Numbered from the stretch's first letter, positions 25,371 through 35,785 are shown. The stretch is DNA of 64,000 bases from SG8-30 sp963715485 (GCA_963715485.1 OY970244.1:1922001-1986000), one strand, 5' to 3'. Translations and numbers: made by a program. Notes: generated by a model from the letters alone, not told the origin.

Positions 25371-27137
25371 TCAAGGCTGCAAGGAGGCGGGCGCCGTCTC
25401 CAGCGCCTCGACTGTATGGCGATAGCCGAGCTCGATGGCCTGCTCGAAGGATTTCCAGTCCAGGAAGTCGAGTGCATGCATCGGCGGGCGTAGCAGCAGG
25501 TCGGATTGTTCGCGCTGTCTGGCGATGGTCGCGGCGCCGTTGATCATGCCGACTCGCCATAGCGTCTGGAGGATATTGGGCCGGCCACGCATGGCTCTTA
25601 GCCAGCGCTGCAGGTGCCATGCACGAGGCGGCTCGGCGTTCTCGGTCCTGGCAGTGAAGGCCATGTCTGCACTGGCGTCTGCACCGATTACGGGACCCCG
25701 GCCCAGCGTGCGCATCAGGTCAACAGGCAGGTTGTTCATCGCGCCGCCGTCGACGTAAACCTGCCCGTCGCTACATACGGGCGGCAGGACACCTGGCAGG
25801 GCGATGGAGGCTCGCAGCCAGTGCCACAGTGGACCCTGGCGGTGCATCGCCAGCCGACCGGTAGTGAGATTGGCGGACACGCAGAAGTACGGGACCGGCA
25901 GGTCCTCGATGCTGATATCGCCGAATTCCCGCCGCAGCAGGCGGACGATTTTTCGGCCCGATACCAGCGAGACGAGCGGGATGGTGAAATCGGCCAGCGG
26001 GTTGCTGTCTACGAACGAGCGGCGGAACCGCTCGACCATCTCCTCGTGCGTCCACTCGAGTGCGATCCCCGCGCTCATGAGCGCACCCATGCTGGTGCCG
26101 CCGGCGAGGTCGATCTTGAGACCATGCTCGCGCAGCGCGCGGAGCACACCGATGTGCGCAAAACCACGCGCACCGCCGCCTGACAGCACCAGACCGATCG
26201 CCCGCCCGGTCAGTAGCCGGGCTATCCTGGCGACATCAGCCCGGTTGCGGACGTGATGTACCGGCAGGTCCGGGAGCAACGACCGGTGTCGGTTCGCTTC
26301 CCCACGGACGATACCGCCGGCATGGAGGAGTACCAGTTCGCAGGGCGCGCGAATCAACCTGGGCTCGGAGGGCTCGGGCAGTGGCCTGGGAGGGTCGTTC
26401 GATCGGGCCACAATGATGAGCGCGTCGGCCTGCCGGACGCACAGACTGCTCCAGGGTGAGTCTGACGTCTCTCCGAGGTAGACCACGAAATCATTTCGCT
26501 TCTCGAGGTTGTGGAACCACTGGCTACTATGTTCCCGGCCACGAGTGCTGCGCACGAGCTCGACCTGGCCGAACCGCGAAAGCGCACCGGAGAAATCCTT
26601 GGCAAATTCGGCCAGATGTGGCCCCGGACTCGTGGGTAACAGGGTGAAGGTTCTTGGAGCGGATCTTGGCGCCTCGAAGGCCTGGGCGTGCTCCAGTTTG
26701 TTTGCGGCCAGCCGGGCGAGCCTGAGAACGGCATCCGGGTGGTGGAGAAGTACGCGTTCAAACGCCGATCGCGGAATTCGTGCCAGCTCGCAGTCGCGTA
26801 GGGCTACCACCGTCGAGGCATGGGTCGCGCCGGCGATCAGTCCCATTTCGCCGACGCTCTCGCCAGCGCTGATGCGGGTGATCAACGACCTACTGTCGTC
26901 GATCACGGCGAGCGAACCGCTCACCAGCAGGTAAACGGCATCTGCCGCATCTCCGGCGCTGAACAGGCGAGCGCCGCCCGGCAACGAGAGCCACTCGAGA
27001 TCAGCCGCCGTGTCGCTCACCACGTCGTCCGGCAGGCCACGGAACAGAGCAAACCGGGCCAGCAGCGCCTTGGGGTCGTTGAGCCCCAGCACGACGACGG
27101 TTTCCCTCGTTTCCTCCTCCGGGCGGTCCGGAGTCAT
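25371..27137 (-). CDS. Patatin-like phospholipase with cyclic-nucleotide-binding domain
   Basis: A 588-residue NTE-type protein. A cNMP-binding/Crp-like domain occupies residues ~25-150 (LFSAGDAADAVYLLVSGSLAV...GESVGEMGLIAG). After a middle region, a patatin domain (~312-480) has oxyanion loop GGGARG at 320-325, nucleophile elbow GTSMG with Ser349, and the dyad Asp in DGG (463-465). It is predicted to hydrolyse lysophospholipid or phospholipid acyl esters at the inner membrane. An acyltransferase gene lies upstream on the same strand. Confidence 0.93.
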   Translation of the reverse strand: MTPDRPEEETRETVVVLGLNDPKALLARFALFRGLPDDVVSDTAADLEWLSLPGGARLFSAGDAADAVYLLVSGSLAVIDDSRSLITRISAGESVGEMGLIAGATHASTVVALRDCELARIPRSAFERVLLHHPDAVLRLARLAANKLEHAQAFEAPRSAPRTFTLLPTSPGPHLAEFAKDFSGALSRFGQVELVRSTRGREHSSQWFHNLEKRNDFVVYLGETSDSPWSSLCVRQADALIIVARSNDPPRPLPEPSEPRLIRAPCELVLLHAGGIVRGEANRHRSLLPDLPVHHVRNRADVARIARLLTGRAIGLVLSGGGARGFAHIGVLRALREHGLKIDLAGGTSMGALMSAGIALEWTHEEMVERFRRSFVDSNPLADFTIPLVSLVSGRKIVRLLRREFGDISIEDLPVPYFCVSANLTTGRLAMHRQGPLWHWLRASIALPGVLPPVCSDGQVYVDGGAMNNLPVDLMRTLGRGPVIGADASADMAFTARTENAEPPRAWHLQRWLRAMRGRPNILQTLWRVGMINGAATIARQREQSDLLLRPPMHALDFLDWKSFEQAIELGYRHTVEALETAPASLQP

Positions 27138-27317
27138 GACTCGCTACCTTGCCGGGACGGGCCCGACTGTTCAGGGATTCAAGTGTATCGACTGGCGTAT
27201 CGTCGTCTGCGAACTCGCCGACGCTTTTGGTCATTCGTCGCCCTGGACTGCTCGAGGTCAGGCAGACCGTGGGTCCGGACCTCCTGCCCCAGCAATGACT
27301 GGATCCTCCCGGGTCTT

Positions 27318-27908
27318 CTACTGCAAGCGGATGTCGCTGGCGTTCTCGGGCCGGCGGCCATGCTTGTCTGAGTAGAAGTCGCGCAGGTGCGCGAAATCCT
27401 GTTGCGGATCTCCGCTCAGGACCAGGTAGGTGTCGATGCCCACGCTCTTGGTGGCGTAGTCGATGTAACCCAGCCCGACCGGTAGTCCGCCCGCAACGGC
27501 GATCCGGTAGAAGCCGGACTTCCAGTGATCCGTGTGAGAGCGTGTGCCTTCGGGCGCGACCGCGAGCCACATCCACTCGCTGCGGTCGAATTCGGCCAGC
27601 AACGCCTTGACGAATCCCGTTGGTGCGCGCCGGTTGATCGGGATGCCACCGAGCCGCACCAACAGGCGACGGAATGGCCAGCGGAACAGTGTGTCCTTGC
27701 CCATCCAGCGAATGGGTAGTCCGGCACCGAGCTTGAACAGCAGCCCGATTATGAAGTCCCAGTTGGAGGTATGCGGGTAAACGACGACGATGCCTTTCGG
27801 CGCCGGCGGCGGGACCACCACGCTGTGCCAGCCGATGACGCGCAACAGGAACCGTGCGAAATTCTGCAGGAGTGTCGTCGGGCGCGGAGTTGGCTCGGGT
27901 GGATGCAT
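27318..27908 (-). CDS. Lysophospholipid acyltransferase family protein (PlsC-like)
   Basis: A 196-residue protein with acyltransferase block I HTSNWD (His46-Asp51) and block III PEGTRS (119-124), plus GGIPINRRAP between them. It belongs to the small PlsC-related group without a clear N-terminal anchor. It lies upstream of the patatin gene on the same strand (180 bases), suggesting deacylation and reacylation of phospholipids in one locus. Acceptor specificity is unknown. Confidence 0.9.
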   Translation of the reverse strand: MHPPEPTPRPTTLLQNFARFLLRVIGWHSVVVPPPAPKGIVVVYPHTSNWDFIIGLLFKLGAGLPIRWMGKDTLFRWPFRRLLVRLGGIPINRRAPTGFVKALLAEFDRSEWMWLAVAPEGTRSHTDHWKSGFYRIAVAGGLPVGLGYIDYATKSVGIDTYLVLSGDPQQDFAHLRDFYSDKHGRRPENASDIRLQ

Positions 27909-28087
27909 CTAGAGCCTATGTTTACACACCCGATGAGCCTGGGGCACTCGCTTCCTGGCGTTGCTACTCGGCCTAGGGCAAGAGCCTCGGGCGGGACCCA
28001 TGGTTCGATGCCAATCAGTTTGCGTTGGACTGGCCAGCGAGTGCACCCGGCCAGGCAAGTCCTGCGGCGGGGCCGCCCGGGAAGCCG

Positions 28088-28465
28088 TTACTTCCGCTTG
28101 CAGGGGTAGGCTTCCTGCCAGGCCCGGCCGACAATCACCAGGGCCGGTTCGGTCCACTGGTCGGGGTGATCGCTCAGGTACTGGGCCAGATGGGCAATAG
28201 CCTCGTCCATGGTGGCCTGCTGCGGGAAGCAGGCGATGCCGTTCACGCCAAGCGCCTCGGACCAGGCCGCACTGTAGCCGATCAGGATACCGATCTTGGT
28301 CAGGTCGCCACCCTCCTGCCGGCCGCTTTCGATACGCTCGCGGGCGGCGAACAAGTCGCGCAGGGTACGACCGGTCCATTCCTGCTGGACACCGGCCGAC
28401 GCGGGCTGGGCGAGCGACAGACAAATCATCAGGGCCATCCAGCGCATTGCGACTCTCCAGGTCAT
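28088..28465 (-). CDS. Rap1a/Tai-like small exported protein
   Basis: A 125-residue protein with a signal peptide (MRWMALMICLSLAQPASA) and a compact helical domain with GILIGYSAAWSEALGVNGIACFP and a C-terminal YPCKRK. The pattern is that of Rap1a/Tai family proteins, some of which are immunity proteins against type VI amidase effectors. ATG 28465 overlaps the stop of the upstream cyclophilin gene by four bases. ATG 28447 is the alternative. No type VI gene is nearby, so an immunity role is uncertain. Confidence 0.72.
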   Translation of the reverse strand: MTWRVAMRWMALMICLSLAQPASAGVQQEWTGRTLRDLFAARERIESGRQEGGDLTKIGILIGYSAAWSEALGVNGIACFPQQATMDEAIAHLAQYLSDHPDQWTEPALVIVGRAWQEAYPCKRK

Positions 28466-29397
28466 GGTGCCCGCGGGCGAACAACGATCGGAATATTGCA
28501 GACTTCGGTGTAGCCAGCAGGTACCCGACTCCAATCATCCAGGCGATTGCGGCGCGACTCGACCAGCTCTACAAACAGTGCGGTATCGGTCCGCATGACT
28601 TCAAGCTGGCTGCGTTCGGCGGCTGGCAGGTCCGAGGCAATCCGGACGGAACGGATCGGTACTTGCTGCTTGCTCTGGTCGTAGAAGCCCATGGGAGCCG
28701 GGCCACGCGGCAGGGTGGACAGCAGTTCCATGCCCTGCATGACCCGTCCTACCAGGGTGATGTTGCGGTCCAGGTGCCGCGGCGCGTGGCCGATCACCGC
28801 GTAGAGATCGGTGCCGCTGCCGCTGTCGGGTTCGTTGCCCCGCGCGACTCCGACCGCGGCATAGCAATGTGTCAGCCAGGCGCGGTGAGTGGCCGGATCC
28901 ATGCCAACGGGAAAACCGTTGGAGAATCCCACCTGCGGTGCATAGCCGTCGCGGTCGGGCAGGGGCCTGAAGGGGAAGTCCGCATCGACTTCAACCGTGA
29001 ACTCAGGGGCAAGCGAGGTCTTCGCGTCGCGAACCTGGCGTTGTTCGTCGGGATCGCCCCACTGCACGACCCAATTGTCCTGTGCCCGGTAAATGGCAAG
29101 CCCGTCGAAGTATCCCTCCCGAACCAGTGCCTTGATGTTGGCAACATGCAGGGGTGCCAGCAAGGGAGCCAGTTCGATGACGACCCGGCCGCTCGCGAGA
29201 TCGAGGTAGAGGGTGTTTTCATCGTCCAGCGGCCGCCAGTCAGCCGGGCTCGAGGCCGCGACCAGCGCCGCCAGTCCGCGGGTCGGCGGTGGTGAGGGTT
29301 CGTCGGAGCGAGCCGCCGAAGCCAACGCAACAGCGACAACCAACAGCAACGCTGCGGCCGGCTGCCGGGGTGAACGGGATACTGGTCCGGTGTCCAT
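28462..29397 (-). CDS. Exported peptidyl-prolyl isomerase (cyclophilin type)
   Basis: A 311-residue protein with a signal peptide (AAALLLVVAVALASAARS) and a divergent cyclophilin domain (~residues 45-270). The domain includes GRVVIELAPLLAPLHVANIKALVREGYFDG, YAAVGVARGN and LVGRVMQGMELLS. Such periplasmic isomerases assist folding of envelope proteins. The start is ATG 29397; the open frame upstream to 29589 lacks a signal peptide. Its stop overlaps the Rap1a-like gene (ATGA). Confidence 0.88.
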   Translation of the reverse strand: MDTGPVSRSPRQPAAALLLVVAVALASAARSDEPSPPPTRGLAALVAASSPADWRPLDDENTLYLDLASGRVVIELAPLLAPLHVANIKALVREGYFDGLAIYRAQDNWVVQWGDPDEQRQVRDAKTSLAPEFTVEVDADFPFRPLPDRDGYAPQVGFSNGFPVGMDPATHRAWLTHCYAAVGVARGNEPDSGSGTDLYAVIGHAPRHLDRNITLVGRVMQGMELLSTLPRGPAPMGFYDQSKQQVPIRSVRIASDLPAAERSQLEVMRTDTALFVELVESRRNRLDDWSRVPAGYTEVCNIPIVVRPRAP

Positions 29398-29531
29398 GTG
29401 CCTATGGTTACACAGTCCCCACCACCGGGTCGCAGTTAGGAGCCCTTGGTGGAGGCGGGAAGCGGCGACAACCGGACTGATGGGCCGACCAAACCTGGCA
29501 GCCCGGATCGGTTCATTTCGCTCGGCCACAT

Positions 29532-29561
29532 TTCCGGCCGGGTGGCTCGAGTCGGTATAAT
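29532..29561 (+). promoter_or_regulatory. Candidate promoter of prolyl oligopeptidase gene
   Basis: A consensus TATAAT (29556-29561) lies 60 bases upstream of the peptidase ATG. A weak -35 (TTCCGG, 29532-29537) is 18 bases before it. The region is divergent from the cyclophilin gene. Confidence 0.5.
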
Positions 29562-29620
29562 CTGCCTTTGGGATGCTGCACTGCGACACGCGGGTTCGGC
29601 AGCATGCCGAGGAGCATCAA

Positions 29621-31912
29621 ATGCAGCGTCGCAAGCCTCTGACGGCCTTGTTCGCTGGCGTATTGCTGATGCCTGTTTCAACTTACGCCGAGGCACCCCG
29701 CGCAATGGAAAAACCGGTCATCGAAGAACATTTCGGCACCCGGGTGTCCGACCCGTACCGCTATTTCGAGGATGTCAGTCATCCGGAGGTCGCCTCCTGG
29801 ATGAAGGCACAGAGCAATTACGCAAGGGAGTCGCTCGATGCAATCCCCGGCCGCGAAGCGCTGCTCCAGCGCCTGATCGCGCTTCAAGGCCAGCGTGCCG
29901 CGACCGTTGCCGAAGTCATCGAGCGACCTGGCGAGCGATTCTTCTACCTGAAGCGCGGCATCGGCCAGAACGTCTTCAAGCTGTACCTGCGGGAGGGCTT
30001 CGAAGGCGACGACCGGGTACTGGTCGATCCTGAAGCGTTGCAGGCCGCGACCGGCGTGCCCCATGCCGTGAACTACTTCGTGCCCTCCTGGGATGGACGA
30101 TACCTTGCCTACGGCATCTCGGCTGGCGGCTCCGAAGATGCTTCGCTCTACGTCATGGACGTAGCCAGCGGCAAGCAGGTGGGCGAGCCCATCACCCGTG
30201 TCCTGGACGGGGTTTCGTGGACACCGGACAGCAGCCGTGTTGCGTTCAACCGGCTGAAGGAACTGACGCCCGACATGCCTTCGACGGAGCGCTACCTCGA
30301 CTCCGTCGTCTACCTCCTGGAACTCGGCCAGCCGGCTTCTGCCGCCGGGCCGGTGTTCAGTAGGGCCTTGCTGCCAGGCCTGGAGCTGCGCCGCCTGGAC
30401 AACGCGACTCTCGTGTTCCAGCCGGGCAGTGAGTTCGTCGTCGCGGTCGCGAACGACACCACCGAGCGTGACGACAACCTGTTCGTGTTGCCGCTCGCCG
30501 AGCTCGGGAAAGATAACGCGCCATGGGTCCGGATTGCGAGTACCTCCGACGAGATTGAACAGGTCGGGCTGCACGGCCACCACCTGTATCTCTACACGCA
30601 TGCGGGCGCGCCACGCTTTCGCATTGCGCGGCTGGACCTGCGGGAGCCCGTACTGGCCAAGGCAGTGGATGTCATTCCACAGCAGCAGGGCGTCATCGCC
30701 GGGTTTTCACTTGGCCATGACGCGCTTTACGTGAAGCTGCGCAACCCGTTCGGTACCGAATTGGCGCGCGCGTCCTACGAGGGTTTCGCGCTCGAGCCGA
30801 TCAAGCTTCCGGTCGAGGGCACGGTGGCGATCTACGGCGACAACGCTTTGCTGCGCGACGGCGTGATCGTCTATGCGACTTCGTGGGCCGACGCCCCGGG
30901 CGTACTGGCATGGGACTCGAAGACTGGCAAGGCACGCGACACTGGCCTGGCGGAGCACGGCGATATCAGCTCGCTTCCCGATGTGGTCGTCGAACGGGTG
31001 ATGGTCCCCAGTCATGACGGCGTCAAGGTGCCCATGACGGTCCTGTACCGGAAGGGCCTGAAGCGTGATGGCCAGCGGCCGGCTATCGTCTATGGCTATG
31101 GCAGCTACGGAATCAGCTCCGACCCGAATTTCAACGTCACGCTGTACGCATGGCTGGAGCAAGACGCCGTCACGGCCATTGCGGGCATCCGCGGCGGCGG
31201 TGAACTTGGCAGCGAGTGGCGCGAGGCTGGCACCGGTGCCAACAAGCCGAATACCTGGAAGGACGGCATCGCCTGTGCGGAGTACCTGGTTGCGGAGGGA
31301 TTCACCTCGCCGAGCCGGCTATCGATCCGCGGCGGCAGCGCCGGAGGCATCTTTGCGGGGCGGGCAATCACCGAGCGGCCGGACCTGTTCAGGGCAGGCG
31401 TCATCCAGGTGGGATCGACCGACACGCTACGGTCGGAGTTCAGCGCCAATGGCATCACCAACATCTCGGAGTTCGGCACGGTCACGGATCCGCAGGGGTT
31501 CAGGAACCTGCTGGCCATGAGCACCTACCAGAACATCGTCGACGGCGTGCGGTACCCGGCGGTCATCTTCGTGCACGGCATCAATGACCCGCGGGTGGAC
31601 GTCTGGCACAGCCTGAAGACAGCGGCACGCTTCCAGAAGGCGACGGCCAGCGAGTGCCCGGTGCTGCTGCGGCTCGACGACCAGGCCGGGCACGGCATCG
31701 GCAATACGGTTTCCCAGAACCTGCAGGAGACGGCTGACGTCTACGCCTTCCTGCTGTGGCAGATGGGCGTTACCTGGCTATCAGCCAGGCAGATAAGGCG
31801 CGAGGGACGGCCTTTCAGCCGACCTTGCTGCAGCATTGATCTGTCAATGCGGCCTTGTTGTGGTGAAGATGAAAGTTTGGGTGCGGGAGCCTCTTCAGCA
31901 GCCTGCCGCTAA
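29621..31912 (+). CDS. Exported prolyl oligopeptidase (S9A)
   Basis: A 763-residue periplasmic serine peptidase that cleaves short peptides after proline. It has a signal peptide, a seven-bladed propeller region and a C-terminal alpha/beta-hydrolase with Ser573 (IRGGSAGG), Asp656 (GINDPRV) and His691 (DQAGHGIG). The last ~40 residues after FLLWQMG are Arg/Cys-rich, unlike the family, and overlap the convergent gene by 98 bases. One frame over, the sequence would stop at 31792. A terminal indel is therefore possible. Confidence 0.93.
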   Translation: MQRRKPLTALFAGVLLMPVSTYAEAPRAMEKPVIEEHFGTRVSDPYRYFEDVSHPEVASWMKAQSNYARESLDAIPGREALLQRLIALQGQRAATVAEVIERPGERFFYLKRGIGQNVFKLYLREGFEGDDRVLVDPEALQAATGVPHAVNYFVPSWDGRYLAYGISAGGSEDASLYVMDVASGKQVGEPITRVLDGVSWTPDSSRVAFNRLKELTPDMPSTERYLDSVVYLLELGQPASAAGPVFSRALLPGLELRRLDNATLVFQPGSEFVVAVANDTTERDDNLFVLPLAELGKDNAPWVRIASTSDEIEQVGLHGHHLYLYTHAGAPRFRIARLDLREPVLAKAVDVIPQQQGVIAGFSLGHDALYVKLRNPFGTELARASYEGFALEPIKLPVEGTVAIYGDNALLRDGVIVYATSWADAPGVLAWDSKTGKARDTGLAEHGDISSLPDVVVERVMVPSHDGVKVPMTVLYRKGLKRDGQRPAIVYGYGSYGISSDPNFNVTLYAWLEQDAVTAIAGIRGGGELGSEWREAGTGANKPNTWKDGIACAEYLVAEGFTSPSRLSIRGGSAGGIFAGRAITERPDLFRAGVIQVGSTDTLRSEFSANGITNISEFGTVTDPQGFRNLLAMSTYQNIVDGVRYPAVIFVHGINDPRVDVWHSLKTAARFQKATASECPVLLRLDDQAGHGIGNTVSQNLQETADVYAFLLWQMGVTWLSARQIRREGRPFSRPCCSIDLSMRPCCGEDESLGAGASSAACR

Positions 31913-32672
31913 TCGCCAGCAGGCCCAGCGCCAGGAACAGCGCAAAGAGCGCATAGCGGTTGTAGGCGGACGCCCAGCGGCTGAGTTCGTTCAGCAGCAG
32001 GGCCCAGACTCCGATGGCCACGATGGTGGAGGACAGCACCACGGCCAGGATGGTCCGGGCGCGCAGGCCAATCAGGAAGCCGATGATCGCCCCGACGACC
32101 GGACCGGTCATCCAGAAGGGCGTAAACACGAAGACGAACAGTCCGAGGATGCCGTAGCGCTGGATGGCGCTGCGATGGGACTCTGCCGCATGCGCCATGC
32201 GGTTCATCATCGAGGTCCAGCCGGGGGTGTCGATCAGGTGGGTCCAGCACAACGCGAACAGCGGGTAGACCATGATCACCTGGATGGACTCGATGATCAC
32301 GTTGAGGGGGATCACCTGGGCATGCCCGAGTCCACTGGCGTAGCCGAAGGACATGCCGGCAGCACGACCGATGGTCAGGTTCAGGCCCGCCATGGCGCCG
32401 TAGACCAACGCCTGGTCCGGGTACAGCACCGAGGCCACGCCGAATGCCGCCATCGCTGATATGAACAGGAACAGGCCAACCAGCAGGATGCGACCCTCGA
32501 CCGTCTGTAGCAGGATGTGTCGGGACTTCGCGATCGCGGTAATCGTGCCGGCTGCCGCTGAAGCGGCATGAGTCGGTTCATTGGCGCGATCAGTGTCGGA
32601 GGAAGGCAAACCGGCGGTCCGCTTGCAGGGGCCTGCGGCTAGTCTAACCTGAAAGAAACCGGCCCCGGGCAC
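31815..32672 (-). CDS. Small multidrug-export-type (COG2426-like) membrane protein
   Basis: Up to 285 residues with five or six hydrophobic segments and a re-entrant-looking block TPFWMTGPVVGAIIGFLIGLRA, as in putative small multidrug export proteins. The GTG start at 32672 falls inside the terminator hairpin of the upstream receptor gene, so the real start is probably later, for example TTG near 32609. Actual export activity is unproven for this family. Confidence 0.65.
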   Translation of the reverse strand: MPGAGFFQVRLAAGPCKRTAGLPSSDTDRANEPTHAASAAAGTITAIAKSRHILLQTVEGRILLVGLFLFISAMAAFGVASVLYPDQALVYGAMAGLNLTIGRAAGMSFGYASGLGHAQVIPLNVIIESIQVIMVYPLFALCWTHLIDTPGWTSMMNRMAHAAESHRSAIQRYGILGLFVFVFTPFWMTGPVVGAIIGFLIGLRARTILAVVLSSTIVAIGVWALLLNELSRWASAYNRYALFALFLALGLLAISGRLLKRLPHPNFHLHHNKAALTDQCCSKVG

Positions 32673-32690
32673 GGCGAGCGCCCGAGGCCG
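32652..32690 (-). terminator. Intrinsic terminator after TonB-dependent receptor
   Basis: Read on the minus strand, GGCC-TC-GGGC pairs with GCCC-GG-GGCC across a nine-base loop (arms 32680-32689 and 32661-32670) and is followed by a T-rich tail (GGTTTCTTTC). It lies about 30 bases past the receptor stop. Confidence 0.6.
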
Positions 32691-32721
32691 AAGTCATATC
32701 GCTGCAAGTCTGGTCAGGTGA

Positions 32722-35700
32722 TCAGAACTTGTAGCTCAGCTGCAGGACGTAGGTGCGACCCAGGAGGTCGTAGCCGACGCCAGGCAGGGTGTTCAAGAAC
32801 CGGCTCGCGCCCTCGTTGTCGTGACCATTGCCAACATAGGGGGGGCTTGTGTCGAACACATTACGCACGGTAGCGATGGCGTCCCAGTTGGACCGGGTAT
32901 AACGCAACGAAGCGGTGTGATAGACCAGGTTCGGCGTACGATTCTGGCGATCCTGGTTGGTCGTGCCCGGGTCGAACACGGGCGCTTCCTCGCTCTCACC
33001 AATGAAGTCCATGAACCAACCGATACGCCAATCACGCCAGTCGTAGCGAATCTGGGTGTTGGCTGACAACCGCGGGAATCCCCAGCGACCCTCGAGACGC
33101 GAGAACAATCCGAATACCTCGTAGTTCTGCTTGTCCAGGTAGGTCGCAGTCGCGTCGATCGTCAACTTGCCGGCCGGGTACTGGTGCTCGTACAGGAAGT
33201 TGAAGTCGTAGCCGCGCGACTGTTGCTTGCCAACGTTGAGAAACCCGCGATCAACCAGGGTTATCTCGCCACCACTTCCAGGCGCACCACCTGTCCCAGG
33301 TTCATAGGGTGTGCGGTCCCCGACCCTGTCGCAGAAGGGGCTCGAGAGCCCGATCGAGTCGTAGCAGCTGCCAAGCAGGAAGGAAGTACCAGGCTGCTCG
33401 ACGGTATTTTCGATCTGGATGTCGAAGTAGTCGAACGCGAACGAGATGTTCGCGAAAGACGGTGTGAAGACCAGGCCGATCGTCAACGAGTCAGAGGTCT
33501 CCGCCTGGAGGTCATCCGCGCCGCCGATCACGGTCGTGATGCTCGTTGGCGGGAAGAAGTCCTCCGGCAAGCCAAAGCTTGCGCAGTTCTCATAGCGGAT
33601 ATCGCCCGGGTCATAATTGGTTCCATATCGGTAGCAGGGGTCATTCAGGTTCGATGAGAACCCAATGACGTCTGCCAGGAACTGCTCGTAGAGGTCTGGC
33701 GCGCGGAAAGAGGTGCCGTAGGTTGAGCGCAGCAGGACCTGTGGCGTCACCTGGTAGTTGAAGGCCACCCGGTACGTCGTGTCATCTCCGTACGACTCGT
33801 AGTCGGTCCAGCGTAACGAGCCACTGATGTACATGTCTTCGGCGAATCGCTTGCCATTGAGCAGTGGTACTTCGATTTCAGTGAACAACTCGCTCACCTG
33901 ATCGTCACCCTTGGTGATACCGGCCGTGGTCGACAGGAAGATATTCTGGTTCTGGGCCTCAGGATCCGGTACGTCGTTGATCGACTCGTCCCGATATTCA
34001 GCACCAAATACCGCCTTCACGCTGCCGGACGGCATATTGAAGAGCGTGCCAGTGGCATAGGCCGACAAGCTCAGGCCCTCGTAGGTGGTCGGTGCCCTTG
34101 GTATCTGCGCTGATGAATGCCAGGACGTCGGCAGGCAGCACGCCGCGCAATTGCGCATCCTCCGTAAACAGATTCGCCGGAACGCAACCCGGATAATCGG
34201 CCAGCACCTCGTCTGCGCAAGTGACGGAGCCATCAGGACGGATCACGACACCGTTGATCGCTGCCTCAACTTGCCCGTCTAGCCACTCCTGGCTGCGATA
34301 TTCGCCCTTGGAATGCCCAAACCCGGCGACGACGTCGTAGTCCCAGTCGCCGCCAAGGTCGCCCCGTATTCCGGCGAACGCGTTGTAGCGGTCGATGTCG
34401 ATGAACGACCGTGGGTCTTGCAGCCCATAGCTGGGCAGCACCGGCGTCGGCTGCCCGAAGGCCGGGTTGCCAAAGAAAGCCAGCTCGGCGAAGGGATTGT
34501 ATGGATGCAGGTCGGCGCCGTCGTACGTGAACGGGTTCACCGAGGGGAAAAACTGACGGTAGCCATTGTTCGAGACCGTCTCGCGGTGGTTGAAATACGC
34601 CTCGTAGTAGACGGTGCTTTGTCCCGCGCCAAGGTCGAAGTCGAGCTGACCGAAGGATGTCGCCGAGAACAACTTGGTTGGGTTCACTATCTGGCTGATC
34701 GCCGCGCTCTGCGTATCCTCGTAGAAGCCGCCATCATTTTGGTACAGCGACTCGGGCAAGAACGAACTCGTATCGAGCGGAGGCTCGCCGGGAAGAAAGC
34801 CGTTTACCGGTGCGCGGGTGAAATAAGGAATGCCGAGGAATGCCGCGACCCGTGGATCGTGGTACGGGTTCGTGGTATCGAACGGATCCGTAAGGGTCGG
34901 CTCGTACCTCAAGGTGCCGATAGCCGTGGCATTGAAGTACTCGAAGGGGCCGAAACACAGTGGCTCACCCGTGAACGGGTCGGTGAAGTCGAGATTCCCT
35001 CTTCCATTTTGGTCAGTCCAGCGCTGGAAGGTGTCGCACTTTGCCCAACCACGATCAGCCCTAACCATCGCCTTCTGTTCTGCGTACTGCGCCGAAATGG
35101 AGAACGAGCCCCGATCTCCGACCTTTCCATACGATGCATCTAAGACATATCGTTCGCCACCACCGTCGCCGGTGGCCAGGCCCTGTGCGTTGAGCTGCAG
35201 GCCGTCCAGCGACTCCTTGGTGATGACATTGACCACACCGGCCACGGCATCCGCGCCATAGATCGACGAAGCGCCATCCTTGAGGATTTCGATTCGGCTG
35301 ATGATGGAACTCGGGATGGCGCTCAGGTCCACTGAGTTGGTAAAGCCCTGCACGCCGGACGGCGACCAACGCTTCCCGTTGACGAGCACCAGTGTTCGCT
35401 GCGCGCCGAGGCCCCGCAGCGAAATGGTGTTCGCGCCGGCACCACCATCGGTTATGAACCCACCGAAGGTGTCGTTGACCTGCTCACCTGAAGCAACCGT
35501 CGAGCCACGCAGGATATCCTCGGTCGTAAGCAGACCCGCGAGCTGGCTCCGCTCCGAGGTAATGACCGTAACTGGGGCCGGGCTGGTGAACTCGGTGCGA
35601 CGGATACGCGAACCTGTTACGACGATTTCGACCAAATCGGCCTCCGGCTTCGTCTCCTCCTCGGCAGCCACGGTGGACTGACTTCCGGCAGCCTGCTCCT

Positions 35701-35785
35701 GTGCATACGCTGCGGGAGTCAATACGACAGTCACCAGCCCGCAGGCCAGAATTGCCCGGATCTCGTCGCTCAAAGGCTTATTCAT
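32722..35785 (-). pseudogene. TonB-dependent receptor interrupted by one frameshift
   Basis: Outer-membrane active-uptake receptor of about 1020 residues. The start is ATG 35785 behind GGGGAG. A signal peptide ends at AAYAQ, followed by a TonB-box-like region (ADLVEIVVTGSRI), a complete plug (GSTVASGEQVNDTFGG, ILKDGASSIYGADAVAGVVN) and a barrel ending in the C-terminal Phe (LQLSYKF). Near 34,085-34,100 one extra base shifts the frame: the first part reads ADTKGT and the second resumes TTYEGLSLSAYATG. Apart from that the gene is complete, so sequence error or recent decay are both possible. It belongs to the large-plug family often placed beside exported peptidases. Confidence 0.9.
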
